A stretch of DNA of 18,349 nucleotides from Oscillospiraceae bacterium. GTDB lineage: Bacteria > Bacillota_A > Clostridia > Oscillospirales > Oscillospiraceae. How positions within the stretch are numbered: the first letter of the stretch is position 1; every line of letters begins with the position of its first letter. Shown piece by piece: positions 1 to 8,207 of the stretch. The stretch covers positions 1-18,349 of the forward strand of contig JAFVPA010000006.1 of assembly GCA_017505505.1 (NCBI GenBank), in the 5' to 3' direction. A program made the position numbers and the translations under genes. The notes below the pieces were generated by a model. The model was not told the origin of the DNA and searched no databases. It was given only the letters and a program-made list of their open reading frames with translations.

Positions 1-992
<992 letters not shown>

Positions 993-1077
993 TTAATTTT
1001 TCTTTAACTCAAAAGGGGTAAGCATTTTTGCGGCGGTGCAATAGGATAGATTGGAAGAAACATAAGGAGAAGAAACT

Positions 1078-2592
1078 ATGATCTGCAGTGTAAAGAGCTT
1101 AGGCCTGTCCGGCATCCAGGGAAGTCTGGTAACGGCGGAATGTTTTATTTCCAGCGGCCTGCCGGGATTTGATATTGTGGGGCTGCCGGACGCGGCGGTG
1201 AAGGAGGCCCGGGACCGGGTCCGGGCGGCGGCCAAGTCCAGCGGACTGACCTTTCCTGTCAGCCGAATCACCGTGAACCTGGCCCCCGCCAGCCAGAAGA
1301 AGACGGGCACCCACTATGACCTCCCTATTTTATTGAGCATCCTGTCGGCGGCGGGAAGTGTCCGCCATCCCCGGTCGGACAGCGCTTTTCTGGGAGAAGT
1401 GAGCCTGGACGGGCAGCTGCGGCCGGTATCCGGTGTGCTGCCCATGGCCCTGGCGGCCAAGGAGGCGGGGGTGAGGACCCTGTTCGTTCCCGCTGAGAAT
1501 GCGGCGGAGGCGACTCTGGCCCGGGGGCCTGTGGTGATCCCGGTGCGCAGTGTGGCGGAACTGGCGGGAGGACTGAATGGGGAGCTTGTTTTAAAGGAGG
1601 AACCTCTGTGGGAGCCGGGAAAGGAAACGGAGGCCATTCTGGACTTCAAGGATGTGCTGGGCCAGGAGAACGTGAAGCGGGCACTGGAGGTAGCGGCAGC
1701 TGGGAGCCACAATGTACTGCTCATGGGCCCGCCCGGTTCCGGTAAGAGCATGCTCAGCAAACGCTTGCCCTCCATATTGCCGGACATGACCTGGGAGGAG
1801 AGTCTGGAGGTCAGCAAGATCTACTCTGTTATGGGCCAGCTGACGGCAAAGCATCCGCTGGTGACCCAGCGGCCCTTCCGGTCGCCCCATCACACGGTAT
1901 CCAACGCGGGACTGGCCGGAGGCGGCAGCAATCCCCGGCCGGGAGAAATCTCCATGGCCCATAAGGGGGTACTGTTTCTGGATGAGATGCCGGAATTCCG
2001 CAAGGACACCCTGGATATGATGCGCCAGCCGCTGGAGGACGGGAAGGTGACCATCTCCCGGGTTTCGGGGGCGGTGACGTATCCTGCCGAATTTATGCTG
2101 GTGTGCGCCATGAATCCCTGCAAATGCGGCTGGTACGGGGATCCCTCGGGCCGGTGCCGGTGCAGTGATCTGGCGGTGGAGAAATACCGCAGCCGGATCT
2201 CCGGCCCCATGCTGGACCGGATCGATATCGTGGTAGAGGTTCCCTCGGTGCATTTTGAAGACCTGCGGAGCCGGGCGGAAGCGGAGCCATCAGCCCAGGT
2301 CCAGAAGCGGGTCAACGAGGCCAGGAAGCTCCAGAACCGCCGGTTTGGCAGCGGCGGTATGTGCAACGCCCGGATGGGCCCGGAGGAGATGCGGCGGTTC
2401 TGCACACTCAGTGAAGAGTGCGCGGCGCTGATGAAGAACGCCTTCGAGGCCATGGGCCTGACGGCCCGGAGCTATGACCGGATCTTAAAGGTAGCCAGGA
2501 CCGTAGCTGATCTGGACGGAAGCGAAGAAATTTTGCCTTCCCACATTGCGGAGGCCATCCAGTACCGGGCGGTGAATCTGGGGAACCGGTGA
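1078..2592 (+). CDS. YifB/ComM-family Mg-chelatase-like AAA+ ATPase
   Basis: This 504-residue protein is full length for the YifB/ComM family. ComM of competent bacteria is a hexameric branch-migration helicase in recombination of taken-up DNA; in most Clostridia its role has not been tested. The N-terminal part (about residues 1-170) is the Lon-protease-S5-like domain, including GLPGFDIVGLPDAAVKEARDR. The AAA core follows with Walker A GPPGSGKS at 217-224 and Walker B VLFLDE at 298-303. A cysteine cluster of the form CAMNPCKCG...CRC starts at residue 343, as is usual in the family, and a C-terminal chelatase domain ends the protein. The ATG is preceded by AAGGAG with good spacing. No convincing promoter was found in the 238-base gap shared with nifJ. 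Function is assigned by family only. Confidence 0.95.
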   Translation: MICSVKSLGLSGIQGSLVTAECFISSGLPGFDIVGLPDAAVKEARDRVRAAAKSSGLTFPVSRITVNLAPASQKKTGTHYDLPILLSILSAAGSVRHPRSDSAFLGEVSLDGQLRPVSGVLPMALAAKEAGVRTLFVPAENAAEATLARGPVVIPVRSVAELAGGLNGELVLKEEPLWEPGKETEAILDFKDVLGQENVKRALEVAAAGSHNVLLMGPPGSGKSMLSKRLPSILPDMTWEESLEVSKIYSVMGQLTAKHPLVTQRPFRSPHHTVSNAGLAGGGSNPRPGEISMAHKGVLFLDEMPEFRKDTLDMMRQPLEDGKVTISRVSGAVTYPAEFMLVCAMNPCKCGWYGDPSGRCRCSDLAVEKYRSRISGPMLDRIDIVVEVPSVHFEDLRSRAEAEPSAQVQKRVNEARKLQNRRFGSGGMCNARMGPEEMRRFCTLSEECAALMKNAFEAMGLTARSYDRILKVARTVADLDGSEEILPSHIAEAIQYRAVNLGNR

Positions 2593-2619
2593 TCCATTTG
2601 CTATGTGTGCAAAGAGAGA

Positions 2620-2747
2620 TGTCATTGCGAGCCAGTGCGAACACTGGCGTGGCAATCTCCTGTAAATTCCGGAATGCCGGTGGGGATTGCACCACAGGCA
2701 TTCCCTTCGGTCACCACACCAGTCTGCGGACTGGTTCGCAATGACAT
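2620..2747. repeat. Dispersed palindromic intergenic repeat (two inverted arms)
   Basis: The left arm (2620-2657) begins TGTCATTGCGAGCCAGTG and ends TGGCGTGGCAATC. The right arm (about 2685-2747) is its imperfect reverse complement: it holds GATTGC and CACCACACCAG and ends CTGGTTCGCAATGACA. A smaller inner palindrome, GGAATGCC (2671-2678) and GGCATTCC (2697-2704), lies between them. A single arm of the same family recurs at 18102-18140. This fits a REP- or MITE-like dispersed element that folds into a long hairpin. It sits after the YifB gene and ends 40 bases before the thiI promoter, so its hairpin may end transcription from the YifB gene. Confidence 0.75.
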
Positions 2748-2786
2748 TGTGTTCGGGGGCACGCGGAATGACAGGCTTTTTGCTAC

Positions 2787-2815
2787 TTGATAATCTGCAG
2801 GAATTGCGCTATAAT
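2787..2815 (+). promoter_or_regulatory. Sigma-A promoter of thiI-pncC
   Basis: TTGATA (2787-2792) and a perfect TATAAT (2810-2815) are separated by 17 bases. Transcription would start near 2822, giving a leader of about 35 bases before thiI. Confidence 0.88.
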
Positions 2816-2856
2816 AGTTCAGTTAACGATAAATTACAGCCAATGAGGTATTGAAT

Positions 2857-4050
2857 ATGAAAGAAATCTTCCTGCTGAAGCTGGGCGAGATCGTTTTGAA
2901 GGGTGCCAACAAGCGCCAGTTCGAATCCCGCCTGCGCCAGAATGTCCGCCGCCGTATGAAGAAGTACGGCAATTTCGATGTGTATATCATGCAGTCCACC
3001 GTGTATGTGGAGCCTATGGATGAAGAATGTGACGTGGACGGGGCATGGGAGGCCTGCCGGTCCATTTTCGGCGTGGTGAGCCTGTGCCGCTGCCGTCCCT
3101 GTGAGAAGAATCTGGATGCCATTTTCGAGGCCATCGAGAACTATCTGGGGGACGACCTGGACTGCGCACGGTCCTTCAAGGTGGAGTCCAAGCGCTCTGA
3201 CAAGCGGTTCCCTCTGACCTCCATCCAGCTGTCCCAGGCCATCGGCGGCCGTCTGGCGGAGGCCCATCCCGGTGTGGCGGTGGATGTGCACCATCCCGAG
3301 TACACGGTTTTTGTAGAAGTTCGTGACCTGGCGGCCTATGTCCACGGTCCCGCGGAGCCCGGTGCCGGCGGCCTGCCCACCGGTGTGGGCGGACGGGCCA
3401 TGGTGCTGCTGTCCGGCGGCATCGATTCTCCTGTGGCGGCCTATATGATCGCCAAGCGTGGTGTGGAAATTGAAGCGGTCCACTTCTTCTCCTATCCCTA
3501 CACCTCCCAGCTGGCCAAGGATAAGGTGGTGGAGCTGGCCCGGCTGGTGACCAAGTATTCCGGCCGGATGACCGTCAACGTTGTTTCCTTCACCGAGATC
3601 CAGGAGGCCATCCGGGACAACTGCCCCGAAGAATTCTTCACCCTGATCATGCGCCGGTTCATGATGGAGATCTCCCAGCGGATCGCCAAGCACGATGGCT
3701 GCGGCGCCCTGATCACCGGCGAGAACCTGGGCCAGGTGGCATCTCAGACCATGGAGGCCATGGCAGTCACCGGGGCTGTGGTGGATATTCCCATCTTCAT
3801 GCCCCTGATCGGCTTCGATAAGGAGGAGATCGTCACCATCGCCCGGAAGATCGGCACTCTGGAGACCTCCATCCTGCCTTACGAGGACTGCTGCACCGTC
3901 TTCACTCCCAAGCATCCCAAGACCAAGCCCACCATCGGTCAGCTGCTGGAGGCCGAGAAGAAGCTGGACCGGGAGACCCTCATCACCCGGGCATTGGAGA
4001 ATATTGAGAAGATCAAGGTGAATTACCATGATGACGAGGCTGTGCTCTGA
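2857..4050 (+). CDS. thiI: tRNA 4-thiouridine synthetase ThiI (short form without rhodanese domain)
   Basis: ThiI adenylates U8 of tRNA and replaces its oxygen with sulfur to make 4-thiouridine. In some bacteria it also supplies sulfur for the thiazole of thiamine. The 397-residue protein has the N-terminal ferredoxin-like domain, a THUMP domain (about 60-165) and a PP-loop ATP-binding motif SGGIDSP at 186-192. It lacks the C-terminal rhodanese domain of the 482-residue E. coli protein, as does the short form of Bacillus subtilis, where a dedicated cysteine desulfurase delivers sulfur. No such gene is visible next to it. The ATG at 2857 has GAGG eight bases upstream; a TTG two codons earlier is a less likely start. 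The gene overlaps the next one by 23 bases, so the two are probably translationally coupled. Confidence 0.95.
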   Translation: MKEIFLLKLGEIVLKGANKRQFESRLRQNVRRRMKKYGNFDVYIMQSTVYVEPMDEECDVDGAWEACRSIFGVVSLCRCRPCEKNLDAIFEAIENYLGDDLDCARSFKVESKRSDKRFPLTSIQLSQAIGGRLAEAHPGVAVDVHHPEYTVFVEVRDLAAYVHGPAEPGAGGLPTGVGGRAMVLLSGGIDSPVAAYMIAKRGVEIEAVHFFSYPYTSQLAKDKVVELARLVTKYSGRMTVNVVSFTEIQEAIRDNCPEEFFTLIMRRFMMEISQRIAKHDGCGALITGENLGQVASQTMEAMAVTGAVVDIPIFMPLIGFDKEEIVTIARKIGTLETSILPYEDCCTVFTPKHPKTKPTIGQLLEAEKKLDRETLITRALENIEKIKVNYHDDEAVL

Positions 4051-4489
4051 GGTTTTGCAGAAGCTGCAGGGCAAGACTCTGGTGACGGCGGAGAGCCTCA
4101 CCGGCGGCGGCATCGGGGCGGCCATCACTGCCGTTTCCGGAGCCAGCGCGGTCTATAAGGGCGGCATCATCAGCTATACCAACGAGGTCAAGCACTTACT
4201 TCTGGGGGTATCCGAAAAGACACTGGAAGTCCACGGGGCGGTGTCCTGCCAGACGGCGGAGGAAATGGCCATCGGTGCCCGGAAGCTGCTGGGTGCGGAT
4301 GTGGCGGTCTCCGTTACAGGCCTGGCCGGTCCCGGGGGAGATGACTACGGCAATCCCGTGGGCACTGTCTGCATCGGCTACTGCAGCGAAGGGAAAGCCT
4401 TCGCTGTGAAGCACCGGTTTCATGGCGACCGGGAAGCGGTCCGAATGCAGACCATCGAAGCGGCCCTGAGGCTGATTTTGAACAATTAA
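4028..4489 (+). CDS. pncC: Nicotinamide-nucleotide amidohydrolase, CinA C-terminal domain family (PncC)
   Basis: The 153-residue protein matches the stand-alone CinA C-terminal domain, a deamidase that converts nicotinamide mononucleotide to nicotinic acid mononucleotide in the pyridine nucleotide cycle. Diagnostic stretches are TLVTAESLTGGGIGAAIT near the N-terminus, GGIISYTNEVK, and SVTGLAGPGGDDYGNPVGTV with the family's glycine-rich substrate loop. The N-terminal MoCF-like half of full-length CinA is absent, which is normal for PncC. The start at 4028 lies inside the end of thiI, with AAGGTG (4015-4020) seven bases upstream. There is no obvious metabolic link to thiI; the pairing may simply be a housekeeping operon. 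The family is certain, the enzymatic role likely. Confidence 0.9.
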   Translation: MMTRLCSEVLQKLQGKTLVTAESLTGGGIGAAITAVSGASAVYKGGIISYTNEVKHLLLGVSEKTLEVHGAVSCQTAEEMAIGARKLLGADVAVSVTGLAGPGGDDYGNPVGTVCIGYCSEGKAFAVKHRFHGDREAVRMQTIEAALRLILNN

Positions 4490-4497
4490 TATACTGT

Positions 4498-4757
4498 AGG
4501 GGCGATTCACGAATCGCCCTTTGTGGTTATCACCTTAAATAAGCACCGTATCTATTTGAATATACCACAGTAGGGCGGGCTGCCCTCAGCCCGCCGCAAA
4601 AAGAGTAAATCTGCGTGCAAAGCGGCGGCTTGAAGGCAAGCCGCCCTACAGTAGGTGCATATTTCCATTTTGATTCCGTTGTTTGCTTATTAAAAGGGAT
4701 AACCACATCGCCCTTTTACCAACCCGTCATTTTAGGGTGATTCACGAATCGCCCCTG
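4498..4757. repeat. Nested inverted-repeat element
   Basis: This intergenic stretch holds no gene and is built of nested palindromes. The outer ends are GGGCGATTCACGAATCGCCC (4500-4519) and GGGTGATTCACGAATCGCCC (4735-4754), each a hairpin. Next to them, TGTGGTTATCACC (4522-4534) faces GGGATAACCACA (4696-4707), and AAATAAGC (4537-4544) faces GCTTATTAAA (4685-4694). Inside lies a second pair of long, imperfectly inverted arms: 4566-4597, which holds GGGCGGGCTGCCCTCAGCCC, and 4622-4654, which holds CGGCGGCTTGAAGGCAAGCC. The layout suggests one repeat element inserted into another, or a MITE-like sequence. I recognise no transposase. Confidence 0.7.
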
Positions 4758-4762
4758 CATAT

Positions 4763-4801
4763 AAACAAGGCCCGCTCCGGATTTCGGAGCGGGCGTTTGT
4801 T
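4763..4801. terminator. Bidirectional intrinsic terminator between pncC and the LRR gene
   Basis: A 10-base-pair GC-rich stem (GCCCGCTCCG at 4770-4779, CGGAGCGGGC at 4785-4794) has a five-base loop. It is flanked by AAACAA on the left and TTTGTTT on the right, so it can terminate in both directions. It lies between two convergent genes and directly after the stop codon of the LRR gene. Confidence 0.85.
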
Positions 4802-4804
4802 TCG

Positions 4805-6532
4805 TTATGCGGCGGTGGGGTCGTAGTTGACGATGATGTCGTGGTCACGCAAAACCTCCACATCGGGGATCGCGTTGCCGAAGACGTTGACCTGCACCAG
4901 GCAGAAGCAGTTTTCCAGGGCATCGATGTTGGTCAGCTGGTTGTAATCCATGTAGACATGGGTCAGATTCTGCATATTTTTCAGACCGTCGATGCTGGTC
5001 AGGGAGTTGTAGGAGCCGTCAATGGTGGTCAGGGCGCAGCCGTCAGGCCAGGCGGGGAGAACGCTGACCTGCAGGTTACCGGAGAAGTCCAGGACCTGGA
5101 GCTTGGTCAGGCTCTTCAGATGGGTAATGTCCGGCAGGGCGTTGCTGGCGATGCTCAGGTTGGTCAGCTCCGTCAGGCCTGCCAGCTGGGAGATGCTGGT
5201 CAGCTGGTTATAGTCCACGGACAGGTGCGTCAGCAGGGCCAGTCTTTCCACGCCGTTCAGGCCGGCGATCTGATTGTGGTCCGCTTCCAGATGGGTCAGG
5301 CGGATGCAGTTGCTCAGAGGGGACAGGCTGGTTATCGCATTATAGTTCACCGTCAGCTTTGTGAGGTTTTCCAGAGGGGACAGGGCGGCCAGGGAGGTGA
5401 CGGCATTATGGTCCAGATTCAGCTCGGCCAGCGTGGTCATTCCCGCCAGCACATCCAGATTCCGGAGGGTGTTGTTTGCCAGATTCAGGAAAGTCAGGTT
5501 CCGGGCACCGTTCAGGTTCTCAATGGTGCTCAGGCCGCAGTTGCTCAGATCCAGGCTGCTCAGGGAGGGCAGGGAGGCCAGAACGGCCAGGTCGCCTGCC
5601 GGGAAGGCGCTGCCGCTCAGGTCCAGCTGGGTCAGTCTGGCCAGAGAGGACAGGTGGCTCAGGGTATCGATGGTCTTGTCCCGGATGGTCAGCTTGGCCA
5701 GGTTGGGCAGCAGCTTCAGATCGGCGTAGGTCTTCACGCCCTCGGGGGCGGTGAACTCGGTGATATCCCACAGGTCGTTGGTGTATACGGTCCTGCCTTC
5801 GGCCAGTCCGGCCTGGGCCCGGATGGCGGCCTCCATGGCCTCGTCGGTGAAGGTCACTTCCTCAATGACACCGGTGATGGTATAGCCCAGCACGGTGACG
5901 GGGCTGACCAGGCCGTCTTCATCCACGGCAATGGCGTAAACGGTGGTCTCGCCGGCAGGCAGGGGGACGGGGTTGGTATAGAGGGGACCCTGGGTGGAGG
6001 GGTATTCCCCGTCCAGGGTGTAGAAGATATACTTGCTGTCCAGAGAGGTCAGCCGGAGGCTGATATACTGGCTGTGATAGCCCTCGGCCTGGTCCGCGGC
6101 GGGGGCAGCGGGCCGCATGGCCTCCAGCTGGTCCTTCACATCGGATTCGGGCAGGCTTTCCAGAAGCTGCACCGCGTCCAGCAGCTTGTCCTGCTCCACG
6201 AAGCAGCGGCTCAGGGCGGTGTACAGCTCCGGGGCGGGGTTTGTCTTGATGGCTTCGGTAAGGGTCACCTCGGCCTTGGTAAAGTTGCCGTCGTGCTTAT
6301 ACTGGTTGGCCAGCTCCACGGCCACGCTTTCGTCCTTATCGGAAAATTTGTACGCGGCGTTATAAAACATGGCGGACAGCCGGGAGTTGCCGTACAGATC
6401 CTGATACCGGGCCTGACTTAAGAGGGTATCCCGGGTAAACTCCCGGTCATAAATGAACAGGTACCACACGATGCTGGCCAGAATGAAGGCCCCCATCACC
6501 AGCGGCACCAGAAATTTTGCGGTTTTCTTCAT
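4805..6532 (-). CDS. Membrane-anchored leucine-rich-repeat protein (TPR-like and CHB/HEX-C-like modules plus LRRs)
   Basis: I do not recognise a specific ortholog. The 575-residue product starts with two lysines and one hydrophobic helix (about 7-28), a signal anchor that would place the rest outside the membrane. Residues 45-135 look like helical TPR-type repeats. Residues 160-220 (YTLDGEYPSTQGPLYTNPVPL...YAIAVDEDG) resemble the Fn3-like chitobiase/hexosaminidase C-terminal module common in Firmicute surface proteins. From about 275 to 570 run some 13 internalin-type LRRs of 20-23 residues (L..L.LS.N.L..I..L). There is no sortase motif or transglutaminase domain. The ATG at 6532 is chosen because a consensus promoter overlaps the only upstream in-frame start (TTG 6568); GGAG (6546-6543) lies 10 bases before it. 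A role in protein-protein contact at the cell surface is inferred. Confidence 0.85.
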   Translation of the reverse strand: MKKTAKFLVPLVMGAFILASIVWYLFIYDREFTRDTLLSQARYQDLYGNSRLSAMFYNAAYKFSDKDESVAVELANQYKHDGNFTKAEVTLTEAIKTNPAPELYTALSRCFVEQDKLLDAVQLLESLPESDVKDQLEAMRPAAPAADQAEGYHSQYISLRLTSLDSKYIFYTLDGEYPSTQGPLYTNPVPLPAGETTVYAIAVDEDGLVSPVTVLGYTITGVIEEVTFTDEAMEAAIRAQAGLAEGRTVYTNDLWDITEFTAPEGVKTYADLKLLPNLAKLTIRDKTIDTLSHLSSLARLTQLDLSGSAFPAGDLAVLASLPSLSSLDLSNCGLSTIENLNGARNLTFLNLANNTLRNLDVLAGMTTLAELNLDHNAVTSLAALSPLENLTKLTVNYNAITSLSPLSNCIRLTHLEADHNQIAGLNGVERLALLTHLSVDYNQLTSISQLAGLTELTNLSIASNALPDITHLKSLTKLQVLDFSGNLQVSVLPAWPDGCALTTIDGSYNSLTSIDGLKNMQNLTHVYMDYNQLTNIDALENCFCLVQVNVFGNAIPDVEVLRDHDIIVNYDPTAA

Positions 6533-6567
6533 AGAAAAAATGCTCCATTTCAAGAGAATCTCCAGCA

Positions 6568-6596
6568 ATTATACATTATATACCGCATAAAGTCAA
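6568..6596 (-). promoter_or_regulatory. Sigma-A promoter of the LRR gene
   Basis: On the minus strand, TTGACT (6596-6591) and a perfect TATAAT (6573-6568) are separated by 17 bases. Transcription would start near 6561, about 29 bases before the ATG, which rules out the TTG at 6568 as the translation start. Confidence 0.88.
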
Positions 6597-6656
6597 GTAT
6601 CCCGGAAAACGTTACAAATTCCTAACATTTCTTGCGATTATGTAAACCGGAATACC

Positions 6657-6682
6657 CGACGCATCTACACGTAGAAAACCAC
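6657..6682 (+). repeat. Left inverted repeat flanking the SF3 helicase gene
   Basis: The sequence begins CGACGCATCTACACGTAGAA and runs on into AACCAC. It matches the reverse complement of 8124-8150 with about two mismatches and a two-base length difference. It also contains its own small palindrome, TCTAC-AC-GTAGA. Weaker similarity continues inward (CTGCCGG here, CCCGGCA on the other side read in the same sense). Confidence 0.85.
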
Positions 6683-6804
6683 TCTGCCGGATAAAGTTTC
6701 TCAAAAGTGAGACACATCCGTGCAACTTTTGCCTCTTTTGAAGGTAAGGATGAAGGCAGAGCCGAAGCGTGGCCTGCCACAGAAATCACAAGGAGGTATT
6801 TTCT

Positions 6805-8106
6805 ATGGAAGAGATCTTGGAATGTACGGTGCAGACACCCCAGTGGGGGCAGGGCAGGCAGCTGGATGAGATGGGCTTCTGCCGGGAATTTCTGCTGCTG
6901 TATCCTCTGGTCCGGGTGGACGGGCAGTTTTTCGGCCCCGACGGGCGGCTGCCGGAGGAAAAGGTGCGCCAGATGGTCTATAACTATCTGAGCGGCTTCG
7001 TGGCGGGAAACCTGTCCCGGAAGATAGGCGGCCTGATGGAGGTGCTGAAAATGGAATGCTGGAAGGAGTCCCTGCCCCTGTATGAGGGCCGCATCTATTG
7101 CAGCAACGGCACCTTCCACGTGCTGTCCGGGACCCTGGATCCCCGGAAGGAGGTCTGCCGCTACCGCCTGCCGGTGGCCTATGATCCTCAGGCCCCGGAG
7201 CCGAAGCTGTGGAAGCAGTTTCTGGAGGAGCTGCTGGACGGGGAGGATATCCTGACCCTGCAGGAATATATGGGCTACTGTCTGGTGCCGGTGAACTATG
7301 CCCAGAAGATGCTGCTGATCATCGGCAAGGGCGGCGAGGGCAAGAGCCGCATCGGCATCATCCTGAATGCCCTGCTGGGAGATGGGATGTGCAATGGCTC
7401 CATCGCCAAGCTGGAAACCAGCCCCTTCGCCCGGGCGGACCTGCAGCACCGGCTGGTGATGGTGGATGATGACCTGCGGCTGGAAGCCCTGAACTCCACC
7501 AACTACATCAAATCCCTGGTCACGGCGGAGCAGCCCATGGACCTGGAGCGCAAAGGTGTCCAGAGCTACCAGGGAGAGATGCACTGCCGCATCCTGGGCT
7601 TCGGCAACGGCCACCTGCGTTCCCTCCACGACCGCAGCTATGGTTTTTTCCGCCGTCAGCTGATCCTGACCACCAGGGACAAGCCCCGGGACCGGGTGGA
7701 TGACCCTTATCTGGCCCAGCGGATGAAGGACGAGCTTGGGGGTATCCTTCTGTGGTGCATGGAGGGGCTGGAACGGCTGCTGACAAACGGGATGCGGTTT
7801 ACCATCAGCAAAAAGACCCGCCATAACATGAACTGCGCCATTCTGGAAAGCAACAATGTTCTGGACTTTATGAATTCCAGAGGCTACTTCACCATGGACC
7901 CCCAGGCCCAGGCCAGTTCCCGGAGCCTGTATAGCTGCTACCGGGACTGGTGCGAGGACAATATGCACACGGCGCTGCCCCCAAAAAGCTTCTCGGTCAG
8001 TCTGATCCAGAACGCTTCTGCCTACGGTCTGACCTACTGCAATACCATTCCCGGCGGGAACGGACGGTATGTCCGGGGCTTCAAGGGCATCCGCATCCTC
8101 CGGTGA
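6805..8106 (+). CDS. SF3 replicative helicase, phage/plasmid P4-D5 primase C-terminal type, without primase domain
   Basis: This 433-residue protein matches the superfamily 3 helicase half of P4-like phage/plasmid primase-helicases, ring ATPases that unwind DNA at mobile-element origins. Walker A is GKGGEGKS (174-181), motif B is LVMVDDD (217-223) and motif C is ILGFGNGH with N268. The likely arginine finger is in FFRRQLIL (282-289). The tail (about 365-433) looks like the usual C-terminal winged helix. Residues 1-130 show no archaeo-eukaryotic primase or zinc motif, so the protein can unwind but probably not prime. The ATG at 6805 has AGGAGG eight bases upstream. No integrase, Rep, capsid or relaxase gene is nearby, yet inverted repeats at 6657-6682 and 8124-8150 bracket the gene. 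All motor residues are intact, suggesting it is functional. No promoter was recognised. Confidence 0.85.
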   Translation: MEEILECTVQTPQWGQGRQLDEMGFCREFLLLYPLVRVDGQFFGPDGRLPEEKVRQMVYNYLSGFVAGNLSRKIGGLMEVLKMECWKESLPLYEGRIYCSNGTFHVLSGTLDPRKEVCRYRLPVAYDPQAPEPKLWKQFLEELLDGEDILTLQEYMGYCLVPVNYAQKMLLIIGKGGEGKSRIGIILNALLGDGMCNGSIAKLETSPFARADLQHRLVMVDDDLRLEALNSTNYIKSLVTAEQPMDLERKGVQSYQGEMHCRILGFGNGHLRSLHDRSYGFFRRQLILTTRDKPRDRVDDPYLAQRMKDELGGILLWCMEGLERLLTNGMRFTISKKTRHNMNCAILESNNVLDFMNSRGYFTMDPQAQASSRSLYSCYRDWCEDNMHTALPPKSFSVSLIQNASAYGLTYCNTIPGGNGRYVRGFKGIRILR

Positions 8107-8123
8107 TGCGGTTTGCCGGGTGG

Positions 8124-8150
8124 TGCGGGTTTCTACATGTAGATGCGTCG
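8124..8150 (-). repeat. Right inverted repeat flanking the SF3 helicase gene
   Basis: Read on the minus strand it begins CGACGCATCTACATGTAGAA and runs on into ACCCGCAC, matching the left copy at 6657-6682. The core TCTACATGTAGA is a perfect 12-base palindrome here. It starts 18 bases after the stop codon of the helicase gene. I see no target-site duplication outside the two copies. Confidence 0.85.
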
Positions 8151-8170
8151 AGTCCCTTCCCAATGAGAAA

Positions 8171-8192
8171 AGGGAGGCATTTCTGCCTCCCT
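8171..8192 (-). terminator. Intrinsic terminator of tex
   Basis: A nine-base-pair stem (AGGGAGGCA at 8171-8179, TGCCTCCCT at 8184-8192) has a four-base loop. On the minus strand it is followed by TTTTCTCATT, a usable T-tract, 15 bases after the tex stop codon. On the plus strand the tail is weaker. Confidence 0.8.
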
Positions 8193-8207
8193 CTGTAGTG
8201 ATTATTC

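Noticed and set aside
2605..2790. A 61-codon open frame after the YifB gene
   Set aside because: It runs through the palindromic repeat and its sequence reflects the repeat arms; it has no ribosome site or family resemblance.
2809..4128. A 439-codon open frame on the minus strand opposite thiI
   Set aside because: It is antisense to a clear thiI and pncC. The composition is rich in H, G, L and Q without motifs, as expected from the complement of a GC-rich gene.
4498..4757. CRISPR array or structured RNA
   Set aside because: There are no evenly spaced direct repeats; the arms are inverted and two different families are nested.
4841..6421. A 526-codon plus-strand frame rich in Q, G and V opposite the LRR gene
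   Set aside because: Its periodicity mirrors the LRR repeats on the other strand. It has no start signal, while the minus-strand gene has promoter, ribosome site, TM helix and terminator.
6805..8106. Calling the helicase part of a prophage or plasmid
   Set aside because: No integrase, capsid, terminase, relaxase or partition gene is present within the window; flanking genes are chromosomal housekeeping genes.
6622..8163. A 513-codon minus-strand frame opposite the SF3 helicase
   Set aside because: It spans both inverted repeats and has no recognisable motif; the plus-strand gene has AGGAGG and full helicase motifs.
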